Below are positions 1 to 9,043 of a stretch of 64,000 nucleotides of DNA, in pieces. Below the pieces are notes generated by a model. It was not told where the DNA came from. It did not search any database and was given only the letters and a program-made list of their open reading frames with translations. The translations under genes and the position numbers were made by a program. Source of the DNA: Chitinophaga sp. CF418 (GTDB taxonomy: Bacteria > Bacteroidota > Bacteroidia > Chitinophagales > Chitinophagaceae); assembly GCF_900142925.1 (NCBI RefSeq), contig NZ_FRCN01000002.1:372001-436000 (forward strand), written 5' to 3'. Within the stretch, counting starts at the first letter, position 1. Each line of letters starts with the position of its first letter.

Positions 1-1131
1 TTTACGGGAATATAGTTCAGTGGTGAAAAGACGAGGTAATAACCAGTACAGGATACCGAATGTGAGGAATCCGTTCCAACCCAGTGCACCAACGTGTACG
101 TGAGCGATTGTCCAATCGGTATAGTGACTGATAGCATTCACATTCTTCAGGGAAAGCATGGGGCCTTCGAATGTAGCCATGCCATAGCAGGTCAGCGCTA
201 CCACAAAGAATTTCAGGATGGCATCTTCTCTTACACGGTCCCATGCGCCACGCAGGGTGAGCAAGCCATTCAGCATACCGCCCCAGGAAGGTGCAATCAG
301 CATAATAGAGAATACGGTACCAAGGGATTGCGCCCATTCAGGTAAGGCCGTATATAAGAGGTGATGTGGTCCGGCCCAGATATAAATAAAGATCAGCGCC
401 CAGAAGTGAATGATGGACCAGCGATAGGAATATACAGGTCTGTTGGCCGCCTTAGGTACGAAGTAGTACATCAATCCCAGGTAAGGGGTGGTCAGGAAAA
501 AGGCCACTGCATTATGTCCATACCACCATTGTACCAGGGCATCCTGCACACCCGCATACCAGGAATAACTTTTCAGGAACGATACCGGCATCTCAAATGA
601 GTTCACGATATGCAGCATGGCAATAGCCACCCACGTGCCGATATAGAACCAGATAGCCACATACAGGTGAGCTTCTCTGCGGCGAAGAATAGTGCCCAGC
701 ATATTCGCTCCGAACACCACCCAGATCAGTGTAATGGCGATATCAAAAGGCCATTCCAGCTCTGCGTATTCCTTTCCTGTAGTGCAGCCAGCCAGTAAGG
801 TGACAGCACCTCCGGCAATGATGGCCTGCCATCCCCAGAAATGGATCTTACTCAATACATCGCTGAACATGCGTGTTTTGCACAGGCGTTGTAATGAATA
901 ATACACACCCATGAAGATGCCATTGCCCACGAAGGCGAAAATGACAGCATTGGTGTGTACAGGCCTTAAACGGCCAAATGTTGTAGGTGCGTAACCCAGG
1001 TTAAGGTCGGGCAGCACCAGTGCCAGTGCGGCCCACAACCCGGCTAACATACCGATCAGCCCCCAGCCGATACAGGCGTATGCAAACCATTTCACGGTAC
1101 GGTTATCGTACGAAAACTTTTCGAGAGACAT
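1..1131 (-). CDS. ccoN: cbb3-type cytochrome c oxidase subunit I (3' end outside window)
   Basis: Catalytic heme-copper oxidase subunit of the high-affinity terminal oxidase that reduces oxygen at low tension in the inner membrane. The reading frame runs open from the ATG at 1131 through the left edge (377 codons), so the C-terminus is missing. Visible hallmarks are the heme-ligand segment [14 protein letters not shown], the Cu-site helix YGHNAVAFF, the histidine pair in GPHHLL and the heme-ligand pair in [11 protein letters not shown], between many hydrophobic helices. It follows ccoI and ccoS on the same strand, the usual assembly order. In Bacteroidota CcoN is often fused to CcoO; whether that holds here cannot be seen. 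Confidence 0.95.
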   Translation of the reverse strand, partial: MSLEKFSYDNRTVKWFAYACIGWGLIGMLAGLWAALALVLPDLNLGYAPTTFGRLRPVHTNAVIFAFVGNGIFMGVYYSLQRLCKTRMFSDVLSKIHFWGWQAIIAGGAVTLLAGCTTGKEYAELEWPFDIAITLIWVVFGANMLGTILRRREAHLYVAIWFYIGTWVAIAMLHIVNSFEMPVSFLKSYSWYAGVQDALVQWWYGHNAVAFFLTTPYLGLMYYFVPKAANRPVYSYRWSIIHFWALIFIYIWAGPHHLLYTALPEWAQSLGTVFSIMLIAPSWGGMLNGLLTLRGAWDRVREDAILKFFVVALTCYGMATFEGPMLSLKNVNAISHYTDWTIAHVHVGALGWNGFLTFGILYWLLPRLFTTELYSRK

Positions 1132-1183
1132 GTTTGTTCAATTACGAATGATAAGAGATGAGTTGATAGTATAGAAAGGAGAA

Positions 1184-1399
1184 TCAATTATGATTGCAGA
1201 TGCGTGACTTACAATTCGTGTTGCTGCATGCATTCCCCGATTTGCAGCCTGTTTCAGTTGGTTTTGTTTCGAACAACACGCGGTGTGCAGGGGAGAAATC
1301 ATCTTCAAATTGTCCGCTTCTGACTGACCATATAAAGGCAGCGAGGAAGAAGATGGCCACCAACAGGCTGGCTCCGAGAAGTATGATGATCACGCTCAT
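1184..1399 (-). CDS. ccoS: cbb3-type cytochrome oxidase assembly protein CcoS
   Basis: Small 71-residue membrane protein needed for maturation of cbb3 oxidase (heme/copper insertion). One N-terminal transmembrane helix (residues about 3-26) is followed by the family motif WSVRSGQFED around residues 24-33. The C-terminal tail has several cysteines (CKSGNACSNTNCKSRIC), longer and more Cys-rich than many CcoS proteins, which could bind metal (inference). It sits 52 bp upstream of ccoN and 87 bp downstream of ccoI on the same strand, so it is almost certainly co-transcribed. Confidence 0.9.
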   Translation of the reverse strand: MSVIIILLGASLLVAIFFLAAFIWSVRSGQFEDDFSPAHRVLFETKPTETGCKSGNACSNTNCKSRICNHN

Positions 1400-1486
1400 A
1401 GTATTTGGTTTTAAATTCCATGAGCAAAGCTAGATTGTCGTACATGCGGATACCATGATGCTGCTCAATAAGAATAATGATTCAAA

Positions 1487-3880
1487 TCATGATCTGTCCA
1501 TCCATTCGCTCAGGCCATAAGTAAGTAGCACAATGCTGATAGAGCTGGCAGGCATGAGTATGGCGGCTGTTAACGGAGACAGGATACCCTGTGTGGCAAA
1601 GAATAAACCAATGAAATTATACAGAAGAGAGATGATGAAAGTGATGATGATGATACGCTTATTATTCCTGCAGGTCCTGATAAAACGAGGCAGGTGTATC
1701 AGTTGATCAGCTTCGAGAATACCGTCACTGGCGGGTGTGAAGTTGTTACTGTTTTCCGTGAGTGATATACCTACATCACTTTGCTTTAAAGCGCCTGCAT
1801 CATTCAGACCATCTCCGATCATGAGTACACGGTGACCTTGTTTCTGCAAGGATAGAACATAACCCAATTTGTCAGCCGGCTGCTGCGCGAAATGCAGGCT
1901 GGCTGCAGATCCCATCATTTCCTGCAAATAAGTGGCTTCCGCATCATTATCACCGGATAACAATGATAACGGATACTTTTTCTGCAGGTGTTGCAGCAAT
2001 GCCGGAATGCCTTCCCTGTAGTGATGGCGAACGATAAAGCAGCCGGTCTGTTGTCCGTCAATAGTTACATACACAGTGCTTCCGTCAGTATCTATTTTGC
2101 TGGTAGTACCCGTAAATGCGGCATTACCCAGTTGTATGAAATTATATTGTACCCAGCCGCTGATACCATTCGCAGGTACTGATCTGAAGTTTCTGACAGG
2201 CAGACTTTCATCCTTACCACAGAAAGATGTGATCATTTTACTGAGTGGATGTGTGGATTGTGCTGCCAGTGATCCGATAGCCCATAATTTTTCCTTGGTG
2301 AGCGGCAGGCCCTGATAAGATACGCTGGCGGTGGCTTTACCGGTTAGTGTACCCGTTTTGTCAAATACAATATGATCTATGTCAGCCAGTCTTTCTATAG
2401 CATCTGCATTCCGGAGATATAAATGACGCCTGCTTAATATGCGTAGGATGTGTCCATTGGTGAAAGAAGCCGCCAGCAGCAATGCACAGGGACAGGCAAC
2501 GATCAGTACAGCTGTTACAGCCGGCCATATACGGGACGGATCATGCGCCCACCAGTAAGTAGCGGTAATAATGGCTATTGCAAGGACTCCCCAGGTAAAG
2601 AAGCGACTCAGTAAATGAATGAAAGAAGGGGGCTTTTCCCGGGGAGTCTTAAGTTCCTCCCTGTTCCAAAGGCTGGTGAGGTAACTTTGCGCTACTTCCT
2701 TGATAGTCAGGATCTCTATATTTCCTTCCAGCTGTTTGCCGCCTGCATATACGATCTCTCCGGCGCTTTTTTGCACAGGAACGGCTTCTCCTGTTACAAA
2801 GCTATAGTCTATGATGGCGTTCCCTTTTACGAGGATACCATCTGCAGGGATCAGTTCCTGGTGATGGATCAGTAAAGTGTCGTTGGTTTTGATATCCGGC
2901 AGTGCGGTGGGCACCTGCTGATTATCTTTCAGTACGGTGATGGCGATAGGAAAATAGGCGGTATAATCCCGGTCAAAAGAGAGCCCCTGATAGGTTTTGT
3001 CCTGCAGAATGCGGCCCACCAGCATAAAGAATACGATACCTGTCATGGAGTCAAAATACCCCCCGCCGCTGTCGGTAAAAACGTCTGTCAGGCTGCGGAT
3101 GAAGGTGACAATGATAGCCAGTACAATGGGCAGGTCGATGTTCAGAAAACCACTTTTGAGTCCACCCCAGGCAGAGCGGAAGAAGACCTGTGCGCTGTAA
3201 AAGAAGACAGGAAGGGATAGTGTGAGGTTGAGCCAGCGGAAGATATGATTCATTTTTACATCCGCATATCCGTAGTGGGAAAAGTATTCCGGGAAACTAA
3301 GCAGCATGATATTGCCGAAACAAAATCCGGCCACCCCCAGCCTGTAGATCAATCCTCTTTGGATACGGGGTTTTTGTTGCCGGAGGTCCTGGAGGCTGAT
3401 ATAGGGTTCATATCCTATACTGGTCAGTGTTTCGGCAATATGCCTAAGGGAAGTTTCCTGCTGCCGGAATATGATCTGCGCTTCTTTCTTTGCAAAATTG
3501 ACGGTCACTCTTTGTACGCCGGCATCAAGACGGTGCAGGTTTTCGAGTAACCACAGGCAGGAGCTGCAGTGGATATGTGGAATATAGAAAGTGATGTGTG
3601 TTTGTGTATCATCCTGGAACTGAATCAGTTGCTGCTGTATCTTTTTATCGTCCAGAAAGGCGAATTTATCTTTCCTTACGGGTATCCGCTGTGCCTGACC
3701 GGGATTATTGTTAAGCGTGTAATAGTCGCAGAGGCCATTTTCATTCAGGATCTCATATACCAGTTTACATCCTTCACAACAAAAGTGCCTTTCTCCAAGA
3801 CTTATTTTCCTGTCAGGGCAGTCTTCCCCACAGTGGGCACATTGCAGTTTGGTATCGGGAGCGACAGAGATCGTAGCCAT
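1487..3880 (-). CDS. ccoI: Copper-translocating P1B-type ATPase for cbb3 oxidase assembly (CcoI/FixI)
   Basis: Inner-membrane heavy-metal ATPase that exports copper for the CcoN active site. The N-terminus carries a cysteine-rich metal-binding segment (CAHCGEDC, then CCEGCK), followed by an HMA domain with HCSSCLW. Further on are the transmembrane CPC (VACPCALL, about residue 460), the phosphorylation site DKTGTLTG (about 505) and the hinge GDGLNDAGAL (about 688). The frame is open for 50 codons further upstream, but ATG 3880 (797 residues) is preferred: it gives the normal N-terminus and lies just after a TAnnTTTG promoter. It precedes ccoS and ccoN, so the unit reads ccoI-ccoS-ccoN. Confidence 0.93.
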   Translation of the reverse strand: MATISVAPDTKLQCAHCGEDCPDRKISLGERHFCCEGCKLVYEILNENGLCDYYTLNNNPGQAQRIPVRKDKFAFLDDKKIQQQLIQFQDDTQTHITFYIPHIHCSSCLWLLENLHRLDAGVQRVTVNFAKKEAQIIFRQQETSLRHIAETLTSIGYEPYISLQDLRQQKPRIQRGLIYRLGVAGFCFGNIMLLSFPEYFSHYGYADVKMNHIFRWLNLTLSLPVFFYSAQVFFRSAWGGLKSGFLNIDLPIVLAIIVTFIRSLTDVFTDSGGGYFDSMTGIVFFMLVGRILQDKTYQGLSFDRDYTAYFPIAITVLKDNQQVPTALPDIKTNDTLLIHHQELIPADGILVKGNAIIDYSFVTGEAVPVQKSAGEIVYAGGKQLEGNIEILTIKEVAQSYLTSLWNREELKTPREKPPSFIHLLSRFFTWGVLAIAIITATYWWAHDPSRIWPAVTAVLIVACPCALLLAASFTNGHILRILSRRHLYLRNADAIERLADIDHIVFDKTGTLTGKATASVSYQGLPLTKEKLWAIGSLAAQSTHPLSKMITSFCGKDESLPVRNFRSVPANGISGWVQYNFIQLGNAAFTGTTSKIDTDGSTVYVTIDGQQTGCFIVRHHYREGIPALLQHLQKKYPLSLLSGDNDAEATYLQEMMGSAASLHFAQQPADKLGYVLSLQKQGHRVLMIGDGLNDAGALKQSDVGISLTENSNNFTPASDGILEADQLIHLPRFIRTCRNNKRIIIITFIISLLYNFIGLFFATQGILSPLTAAILMPASSISIVLLTYGLSEWMDRS

Positions 3881-3895
3881 GATAATGGATTTTGG

Positions 3896-3926
3896 CAAAA
3901 CTACCGGCAAGGCAGAGGAAAGACAA
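3896..3926 (-). promoter_or_regulatory. Bacteroidota-type promoter of ccoI
   Basis: The minus strand reads TTG, 20 bp, then TAGTTTTG (plus-strand CAAAACTA at 3896-3903 and CAA at 3924-3926), matching the Bacteroidota -33/-7 consensus. The -7 box ends 15 bp before the ATG at 3880, giving a leader of about 10 nt. Confidence 0.6.
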
Positions 3927-4030
3927 TGATGGGTATCAAAAGTGAGGCTGATCGTTGTCAGCGGCGGAGCGGAGCATTCGGGAAGTACCCCTGGAGTATG
4001 GGTGGAAATTCGTAGGGTTCTGTAGCGCAA

Positions 4031-4143
4031 CTCATATATAACCCTTCATAAAGCCATATATAAGCCATATATAACCCATATCTCTTAAATATGGGTTATA
4101 TATGGGTCATATATGGCTTATATATGGGTTATATATGGGTTAT
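4031..4143. repeat. Inverted array of 11-bp tandem repeats
   Basis: Four copies of a unit like ATATAACCCAT (4036-4079) face five copies of its reverse complement ATGGGTTATAT (4091-4143) across a short centre. The innermost 17 bp (4065-4081 and 4089-4105) are perfect complements, and the whole can fold into a long imperfect hairpin. The period is one helical turn. The array lies in the 512-bp spacer upstream of ccoI; no gene is visible in that spacer. Confidence 0.85.
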
Positions 4144-4290
4144 CTCCGAGAATGCACTATGGTAGTACCTTTGCCGGGACTATATAAAATACCTGTTTTG
4201 TTAATTATTGATAATAATGGCTGTTTTGTATAAAATTTGGAGTTTATATGATAGGGGGTGGCTTAAATATGGCGGGAAATTCTAAATAAC

Positions 4291-4339
4291 GAAGCGACGA
4301 ACAAGCGGCGAAGAAGCGACGAAGAAGCGACGAAGAAAA
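4291..4339. repeat. Tandem repeat, 11-bp unit AAGCGACGAAG, four copies
   Basis: Copies start at 4292, 4303, 4314 and 4325, with single-base differences in the first two. The period is not a multiple of three and no reading frame covers it, so it is non-coding. It lies between the 3' end of the crp/fnr gene and the AT-rich repeat array upstream of ccoI. Confidence 0.85.
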
Positions 4340-4392
4340 GGTGACTTAGGGGAGGTTAAAATGGAGTTGAGTTGGACCTGAGACGGGTGATA

Positions 4393-5103
4393 TTAATCCT
4401 GCAGGTTTGCTGTACGGGTCAGTTCTTCCAGGTGCAGCAGGCGGATCTTTTTACCCTGTAATTCGATGAGTCCGTCTTTTTTGAACTCAGAGAGCAGGCG
4501 TATGGCTGATTCTGTAGCAGTGCCTACCAGGTTGGCGATTTCCTCACGGGAGAGGCGGACATTGAGGGTAAAACCGTCCTGTTCCACACCATAGGTCTCT
4601 TTAATGAAAAGCAGGGTTTCTGCCAGGCGTTCGCGCACCGGCTTCTGGGCCAGGTGGGTGATTTTCATTTCCGCTTTTCTGAGCTCGCTTGCCAGGATGC
4701 GCATCATTTCCAGGGAAAGGCTGGCATCTTTCTGCAATATGCTCATGAAAAGGTCCTTTGGAATAAAACAGACGGAGGAATCGTCCAGAGCAATGGCAGA
4801 TGCAGTGTAGCGTTCTGCGCTGAGGAGTGCCTTATAGCCTATAATGTCGCCGGGCTTACACAGCCGAACGATCTGTTCGCGGCCGTCATCGCCACAATGA
4901 GACAGTTTGATCTTGCCGGTGTTTACACAATAGATGCCGAAGGGATAAGCGCCCTCCTGGAATACAACCTGGCCTTTTTTGTATGTGGTACATACCTTGG
5001 CAGAGTCAATTTCTTCCAGATTGCACTTCTCCGCTTTGAACAAAATTGATCCAAAGCGGTCCTGGCAATTCATACACGAGGCATTATGGAAAGGCGTACA
5101 CAT
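4393..5103 (-). CDS. Crp/Fnr family transcriptional regulator (candidate oxygen sensor)
   Basis: A 236-residue regulator with an N-terminal cyclic-nucleotide-binding-like beta-roll (VVFQEGAYPFGIYCVNTGKI) and a C-terminal winged helix-turn-helix (LSREEIANLVGTATESAIRLL). The N-terminus holds cysteines at residues 2, 10, 13 and 27 (CMNC motif), reminiscent of the Fnr iron-sulfur ligands, although spacing differs from E. coli Fnr. A TTG start at 5118 is possible, but it lies inside a TAATTTTG promoter box, so ATG 5103 is chosen. It is next to the cbb3 cluster on the same strand, which suggests oxygen-dependent control of cco genes (inference). Confidence 0.85.
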   Translation of the reverse strand: MCTPFHNASCMNCQDRFGSILFKAEKCNLEEIDSAKVCTTYKKGQVVFQEGAYPFGIYCVNTGKIKLSHCGDDGREQIVRLCKPGDIIGYKALLSAERYTASAIALDDSSVCFIPKDLFMSILQKDASLSLEMMRILASELRKAEMKITHLAQKPVRERLAETLLFIKETYGVEQDGFTLNVRLSREEIANLVGTATESAIRLLSEFKKDGLIELQGKKIRLLHLEELTRTANLQD

Positions 5104-5115
5104 AGTTTCAGTGTG

Positions 5116-5123
5116 CAAAATTA
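5116..5123 (-). promoter_or_regulatory. -7 box of the crp/fnr gene
   Basis: The minus strand reads TAATTTTG, matching TAnnTTTG, 12 bp before the ATG at 5103. No convincing -33 element was found at the right distance. Confidence 0.5.
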
Positions 5124-5169
5124 CTAATTTACAGCCAAAATAAGCGTACGTTCCCTTACTACTTAGCGC

Positions 5170-5757
5170 ATGTCACTTAAATATTATATTATATATAAAC
5201 CTTTCCAGGTGCTGACCCGTTTTGGGAAAGAGGAAGGCAAGGAGAGCCTGGCAGATTACTTTACAGTTCCTTCAGATGTTTACCCGGTAGGCAGGCTTGA
5301 CTACGACAGTGAAGGACTGCTCATTCTTACAAATGATAAGTCGCTGACACACAGGCTACTCGATCCTAAATTCGCTCACGAAAGGGAATACTGGGTCCAG
5401 GTAGACGGGGCGGTAACACAAGAAGCCGTGCAGCAGCTGAAACAGGGGGTAAAGATCGCCGTAGATGGTAAGCAATATCAAACCCGGCGTTGCCAGGCAG
5501 CATTATTTGAGACAGATCCTGTGGTACCGGAGCGCAATCCCCCTATCCGTTTCCGTAAGCTTATCCCTGCTCCGTGGATCAGATTAGTACTTAGCGAGGG
5601 TAAAAACCGGCAGGTCAGGAAGATGACCGCGGCAGTGGGATTTCCTACGTTGAGACTTATCCGTTACCGGATAGGCAGTATCACGGTAGATGGCCTGGAA
5701 CCAGGACAGATGCGGGAAATGGGGCAACGGGAGGTGTATGATATGCTATTTAGGTAG
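5170..5757 (+). CDS. rluE: RsuA/RluE-family rRNA pseudouridine synthase
   Basis: Converts a uridine in ribosomal RNA to pseudouridine in the cytoplasm. The catalytic motif GRLDYDSEGLL (Asp in GRLD) lies near residues 41-51, and the C-terminal family motif EGKNRQVRKM is present. At 195 residues it lacks an N-terminal S4 domain, as RluE-type enzymes (23S U2457) do, which favours RluE over RsuA or RluB; the exact target site is inferred. It is divergent from the crp/fnr gene, with a spacer of 66 bp. Confidence 0.85.
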   Translation: MSLKYYIIYKPFQVLTRFGKEEGKESLADYFTVPSDVYPVGRLDYDSEGLLILTNDKSLTHRLLDPKFAHEREYWVQVDGAVTQEAVQQLKQGVKIAVDGKQYQTRRCQAALFETDPVVPERNPPIRFRKLIPAPWIRLVLSEGKNRQVRKMTAAVGFPTLRLIRYRIGSITVDGLEPGQMREMGQREVYDMLFR

Positions 5758-5831
5758 CTGCTGCGGAGGTGCCCTGACGTGGCTCCTGGCAGCTTATAAG
5801 TCGTCCTGCTGTGGTTTGCTTGCACCTATTC

Positions 5832-5862
5832 TTTGCGCTTTGGGCTAATTTAGGTAGGTTTG
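5832..5862 (+). promoter_or_regulatory. Consensus Bacteroidota promoter of yicC
   Basis: TTTG at 5832-5835, 19 bp, then TAGGTTTG at 5855-5862: a full match to the -33/-7 consensus with ideal spacing. It lies 19 bp before the yicC ATG. Confidence 0.7.
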
Positions 5863-5881
5863 TTGCCTACAAATCTCTATT

Positions 5882-6757
5882 ATGCTGAAATCAATGACCG
5901 GCTTTGGAAGGGCGGAAACTACCAAGGGCGAGACCACGATAGTGGTTGAAGTAAAATCGCTCAATGGTAAGCAATTTGAGGTAAACCTGAAGATTTCCCC
6001 GCTGTTAAAGCCTTATGAGTTTGATATCCGCAACAAGCTGCAGCAGACCCTCCTGCGCGGTACCCTGGATGCGACAGTAAATATAAGGCAAAATGGGGCT
6101 ACCCGTCCGGTGGTCATTAATACGGATCTGGCTAAATATTACCATAGCTCTATTACCTCCCTGGCTACAGAACTGAATTTGCCGCAGGAAGACATGCTGA
6201 ATGTGCTGATGAAGCTGCCTGAGGTAGTAACACCGGCAACAGAGCAAATCTCTGAAGAGGAGTGGCTTGAAGTGGAAAAGGTGATACAGACAGCCGTTGC
6301 AGACCTGGATGCCCACCGCCTGGACGAAGGCCAGATGCTGGCTGCAGACCTGTTGCTGCGAATTGAAAATATAGAATCCTATTGTATAAAGGTGCGCGAA
6401 CTGGACCCACAGCGTAAAGACAGGGTACGTCAGCGGCTGGAAGGCTTACTGGCAGAACATGTGGGGAAAGAAAATGTGGACGAGAACCGCCTGGAACAGG
6501 AACTGATCTTCTACCTGGAAAAACTCGATATTTCCGAAGAACTTATCAGGCTGGAAAACCACTGCCGCTATTTCAAGGAGATCCTGGCAGAAGCAGATCC
6601 TGCAAAAGGAAAGAAACTGGGCTTCGTGCTGCAGGAAGTGGGACGTGAGATCAATACGACCGGCTCCAAGGCGAATGACGCCAATATCCAGCAATGGGTC
6701 GTACTTATGAAAGATGAGCTGGAAAAGGCTAAAGAGCAGGTGCTGAACGTACTGTAA
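5882..6757 (+). CDS. yicC: YicC-family endoribonuclease / RNase regulator
   Basis: Conserved cytoplasmic protein of 291 residues. The N-terminus MLKSMTGFGRAE and the following VEVKSLNGKQFEVNLKI are signatures of the YicC family. The C-terminal DUF1732 half ends with EVGREINTTGSKANDANIQ, also characteristic. In E. coli YicC acts in small-RNA turnover and can cleave RNA. It starts 19 bp after a consensus promoter and is followed 50 bp later by gldH, so yicC-gldH-kinase-regulator may be one transcript. Confidence 0.93.
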   Translation: MLKSMTGFGRAETTKGETTIVVEVKSLNGKQFEVNLKISPLLKPYEFDIRNKLQQTLLRGTLDATVNIRQNGATRPVVINTDLAKYYHSSITSLATELNLPQEDMLNVLMKLPEVVTPATEQISEEEWLEVEKVIQTAVADLDAHRLDEGQMLAADLLLRIENIESYCIKVRELDPQRKDRVRQRLEGLLAEHVGKENVDENRLEQELIFYLEKLDISEELIRLENHCRYFKEILAEADPAKGKKLGFVLQEVGREINTTGSKANDANIQQWVVLMKDELEKAKEQVLNVL

Positions 6758-6807
6758 TCAGAATGACCGATATCGTTCCTCAGGTATAAAACGTATTGTG
6801 ATAAAAT

Positions 6808-7296
6808 ATGAATAAACTCTGCCGGATTATTGTGGCCGCGGGTATGCTGTTAACAGCGGCCTGTCAGCCACTGAAGATGGACACCTATGAAAAGAACCTG
6901 GATATTCCGGGACATGAATGGTCCTATGCCTATAAGCCTGTTTTCGAGGTTACCGTGCAGCCTCAGGATACGGCATACCTTTACAATATTTATGTAAATG
7001 TGAGGCATAAAGACTCCTACCCTTTCAGTAATATATGGCTACAGGTACATACGCAGTTTCCAGGAGAAAAACCGGTAACGCAACGGGTAGAGTTACCGTT
7101 GGCAGATATGACCGGTAAGTGGCTTGGTAGCGGGCTGGATGACATTTATGAACATAAGATCCCCATCCAGCAGAATGCCATCCTGAATAAGCCAGGTACA
7201 TACAAGTTTACTTTTGAACAAAACATGCGGCAAAATCCGTTGCCGGACATCATGAATGTAGGCCTGCGGATTGAGAAAGCCGGGTTGCGAAAATGA
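6808..7296 (+). CDS. gldH: Gliding motility lipoprotein GldH
   Basis: Membrane-anchored lipoprotein needed for Bacteroidota gliding and the linked type 9 secretion machinery. A lipoprotein signal ends in LLTAAC (Cys19). The rest follows the GldH pattern, with MDTYEKNLDIPGHEW early, NIYVNVRHKDSYPFSNIW mid-protein and a conserved GLRIEK near the end. Length 162 residues is typical. Its stop codon overlaps the start of the downstream sensor kinase (ATGA), implying translational coupling. Confidence 0.9.
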   Translation: MNKLCRIIVAAGMLLTAACQPLKMDTYEKNLDIPGHEWSYAYKPVFEVTVQPQDTAYLYNIYVNVRHKDSYPFSNIWLQVHTQFPGEKPVTQRVELPLADMTGKWLGSGLDDIYEHKIPIQQNAILNKPGTYKFTFEQNMRQNPLPDIMNVGLRIEKAGLRK

Positions 7297-8312
7297 AAAA
7301 GCTATTCCGTAAAATGGAAGGAAGAAGTGGTATCCACTTCGTATATCTTTTTGTACTGGCATATACCATCCTCGCGCTGGTATGGTGGGGGGTACTCCTG
7401 TTCAACCAGAGTGAACAGATTACCGGTTTCGAGATCAGGAACCTGGAACTCCGGATTGACAATGCTGCACATCCTATGGAGTTTCGTCAGGAACTTGAGC
7501 GTATACATAGCACAGAACTGAGACGTTTTGTCATGTATTTGAGTGAAGGATTAATCTTTCTGGCTATTATATTACTGGGAGGATTCTTCGTATACCGGTC
7601 TATCTGGAAGCAAATGCGCTTATCCCAACAGCAGCAGAATTTTATGATGGCAGTCACGCATGAACTGAAATCGCCTATCGCAGCTGCAAAACTGAACCTC
7701 GAAACACTCCGGAAACACAAGCTGGATGAAGAAAAGCGGCTAAAACTATTAGATAACACCATCCGGGAAACCAACCGGCTGGACCAGCTTTGTAATAACA
7801 TTCTCCTGGCTTCCCAGATGGAGGCGCAACGGTACCAGCTATTCCGGGAGGACATAGATTTCTCCGCCCTGCTGGAAACAGGGATCAGGGAAATGCAGTC
7901 ACGCATTTCGACACATACGATACAGGCACATATTTTGCCAGATGTGTGGGTCAATGGGGATAAGTTCATGTTGCAGATCCTGCTGAGCAACCTGGTTGAA
8001 AACGCTGTTAAATACGCGCCCAAGCATACGGTGATCGACATTACGCTGGAGGAAAGCAGTGGCAGCATGTTAAAACTGAAGGTAACGGACGAAGGACCGG
8101 GTATTCCGGTAGATGAGCGGGAAAGGATCTTTCTGAAGTTTTATCGTATAGGCAATGAAAATACGCGTAGAGCTAAGGGGTCCGGGCTTGGATTGTTCCT
8201 CAGCAGGAAGATCGTACAGCAGCATGGAGGGGCGATTGTCGTGAAAGATAACGTACCTGCGGGCGCTATTTTTGAGATAACCTGGCCCGTATATTCCATT
8301 CAAAGAGTGTAA
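7293..8312 (+). CDS. Two-transmembrane sensor histidine kinase
   Basis: Inner-membrane kinase with helices at about residues 14-36 and 85-105 and a short extracytoplasmic stretch of roughly 45 residues between them. The HisKA phospho-acceptor is THELKSPIAAAKLNLETL. The ATPase domain shows NLVENAVKYAP (N-box), DEGPGIP (G1) and GSGLGLFLSRK (G2), all intact. The gene overlaps gldH by four bases and is 23 bp upstream of its OmpR-type partner. It resembles the RprX type of Bacteroidota kinases, but the signal is unknown. Confidence 0.92.
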   Translation: MKKLFRKMEGRSGIHFVYLFVLAYTILALVWWGVLLFNQSEQITGFEIRNLELRIDNAAHPMEFRQELERIHSTELRRFVMYLSEGLIFLAIILLGGFFVYRSIWKQMRLSQQQQNFMMAVTHELKSPIAAAKLNLETLRKHKLDEEKRLKLLDNTIRETNRLDQLCNNILLASQMEAQRYQLFREDIDFSALLETGIREMQSRISTHTIQAHILPDVWVNGDKFMLQILLSNLVENAVKYAPKHTVIDITLEESSGSMLKLKVTDEGPGIPVDERERIFLKFYRIGNENTRRAKGSGLGLFLSRKIVQQHGGAIVVKDNVPAGAIFEITWPVYSIQRV

Positions 8313-8335
8313 ATTAGCGATAGCAACTATTAACT

Positions 8336-9043
8336 ATGAAGGAAGCTACTAAAGCATCCATACTACTGGTAGAGGACGAAGAAAACCTCCAGGAGGCATT
8401 GAAACTGAACCTGGAGCTGGAGGGATATGAAGTAACAGCTGTAGATAATGGCACCGCCGCTTTAAAGGCGGTAAAGAACGAATATTTTGACCTGATCATC
8501 CTGGATATCATGCTGCCGGAAATGGACGGCATTGCCGTTTGTGAGAACATCCGTATCCAGAATAACGAAGTACCGATCCTGTTCCTCAGTGCGAAGAACA
8601 GCAGCGCAGACCGTGTATTGGGCCTGAAGAAAGGCGGGGATGATTATATGACCAAGCCTTTTAACCTGGAAGAACTGCTGCTGCGGGTAGAAAAACTCAT
8701 CGTCAAAAACAAACGCATACAGGATAAGGACAGTGTATCCACAGTATACCACTTTGGGAACAATGAGATCGATTTTGCCGCACAGGAGTGTATCGGTAAA
8801 GACGGAAAACACTATGAACTGAGCAAGAAAGAGACAATGTTGCTGAAACTGCTCATCGAAAATAAGGGTGAGGTGGTAACCCGCGAAAAGATCCTGCAGG
8901 TGGTATGGGGGTATAATGTTTACCCTACAACCCGTACAATTGATAACTTTATTCTCAACTTCCGTAAATATTTTGAAGAAGACAGCCGGAATTCCAGGTA
9001 TTTTCACTCTGTCAGAGGGGTTGGATATAAGTTTACTGAATAG
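8336..9043 (+). CDS. OmpR-family response regulator
   Basis: Receiver domain (residues 8-120) with acidic pocket VEDEEN, phospho-acceptor Asp57 in DLIILDIMLP and switch residues LFLSAK and TKPF. A C-terminal winged helix contains LSKKETMLLKLL and the family ending YFHSVRGVGYKFTE. It is the partner of the kinase encoded 23 bp upstream and resembles the Bacteroides RprY type. Regulated genes cannot be read from the sequence. Confidence 0.93.
   Translation: MKEATKASILLVEDEENLQEALKLNLELEGYEVTAVDNGTAALKAVKNEYFDLIILDIMLPEMDGIAVCENIRIQNNEVPILFLSAKNSSADRVLGLKKGGDDYMTKPFNLEELLLRVEKLIVKNKRIQDKDSVSTVYHFGNNEIDFAAQECIGKDGKHYELSKKETMLLKLLIENKGEVVTREKILQVVWGYNVYPTTRTIDNFILNFRKYFEEDSRNSRYFHSVRGVGYKFTE

Noticed and set aside
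3881..4030. 50-residue N-terminal extension of CcoI
   Set aside because: It would place the ccoI promoter inside the gene; the family N-terminus begins at the ATG at 3880.
4031..4339. CRISPR-like array
   Set aside because: The repeat units are 11 bp, directly abutting and without spacers; no cas genes are nearby.
5104..5118. TTG start extending the crp/fnr protein by five residues
   Set aside because: The TTG is part of the TAATTTTG promoter box; ATG 5103 is the first codon downstream of it.
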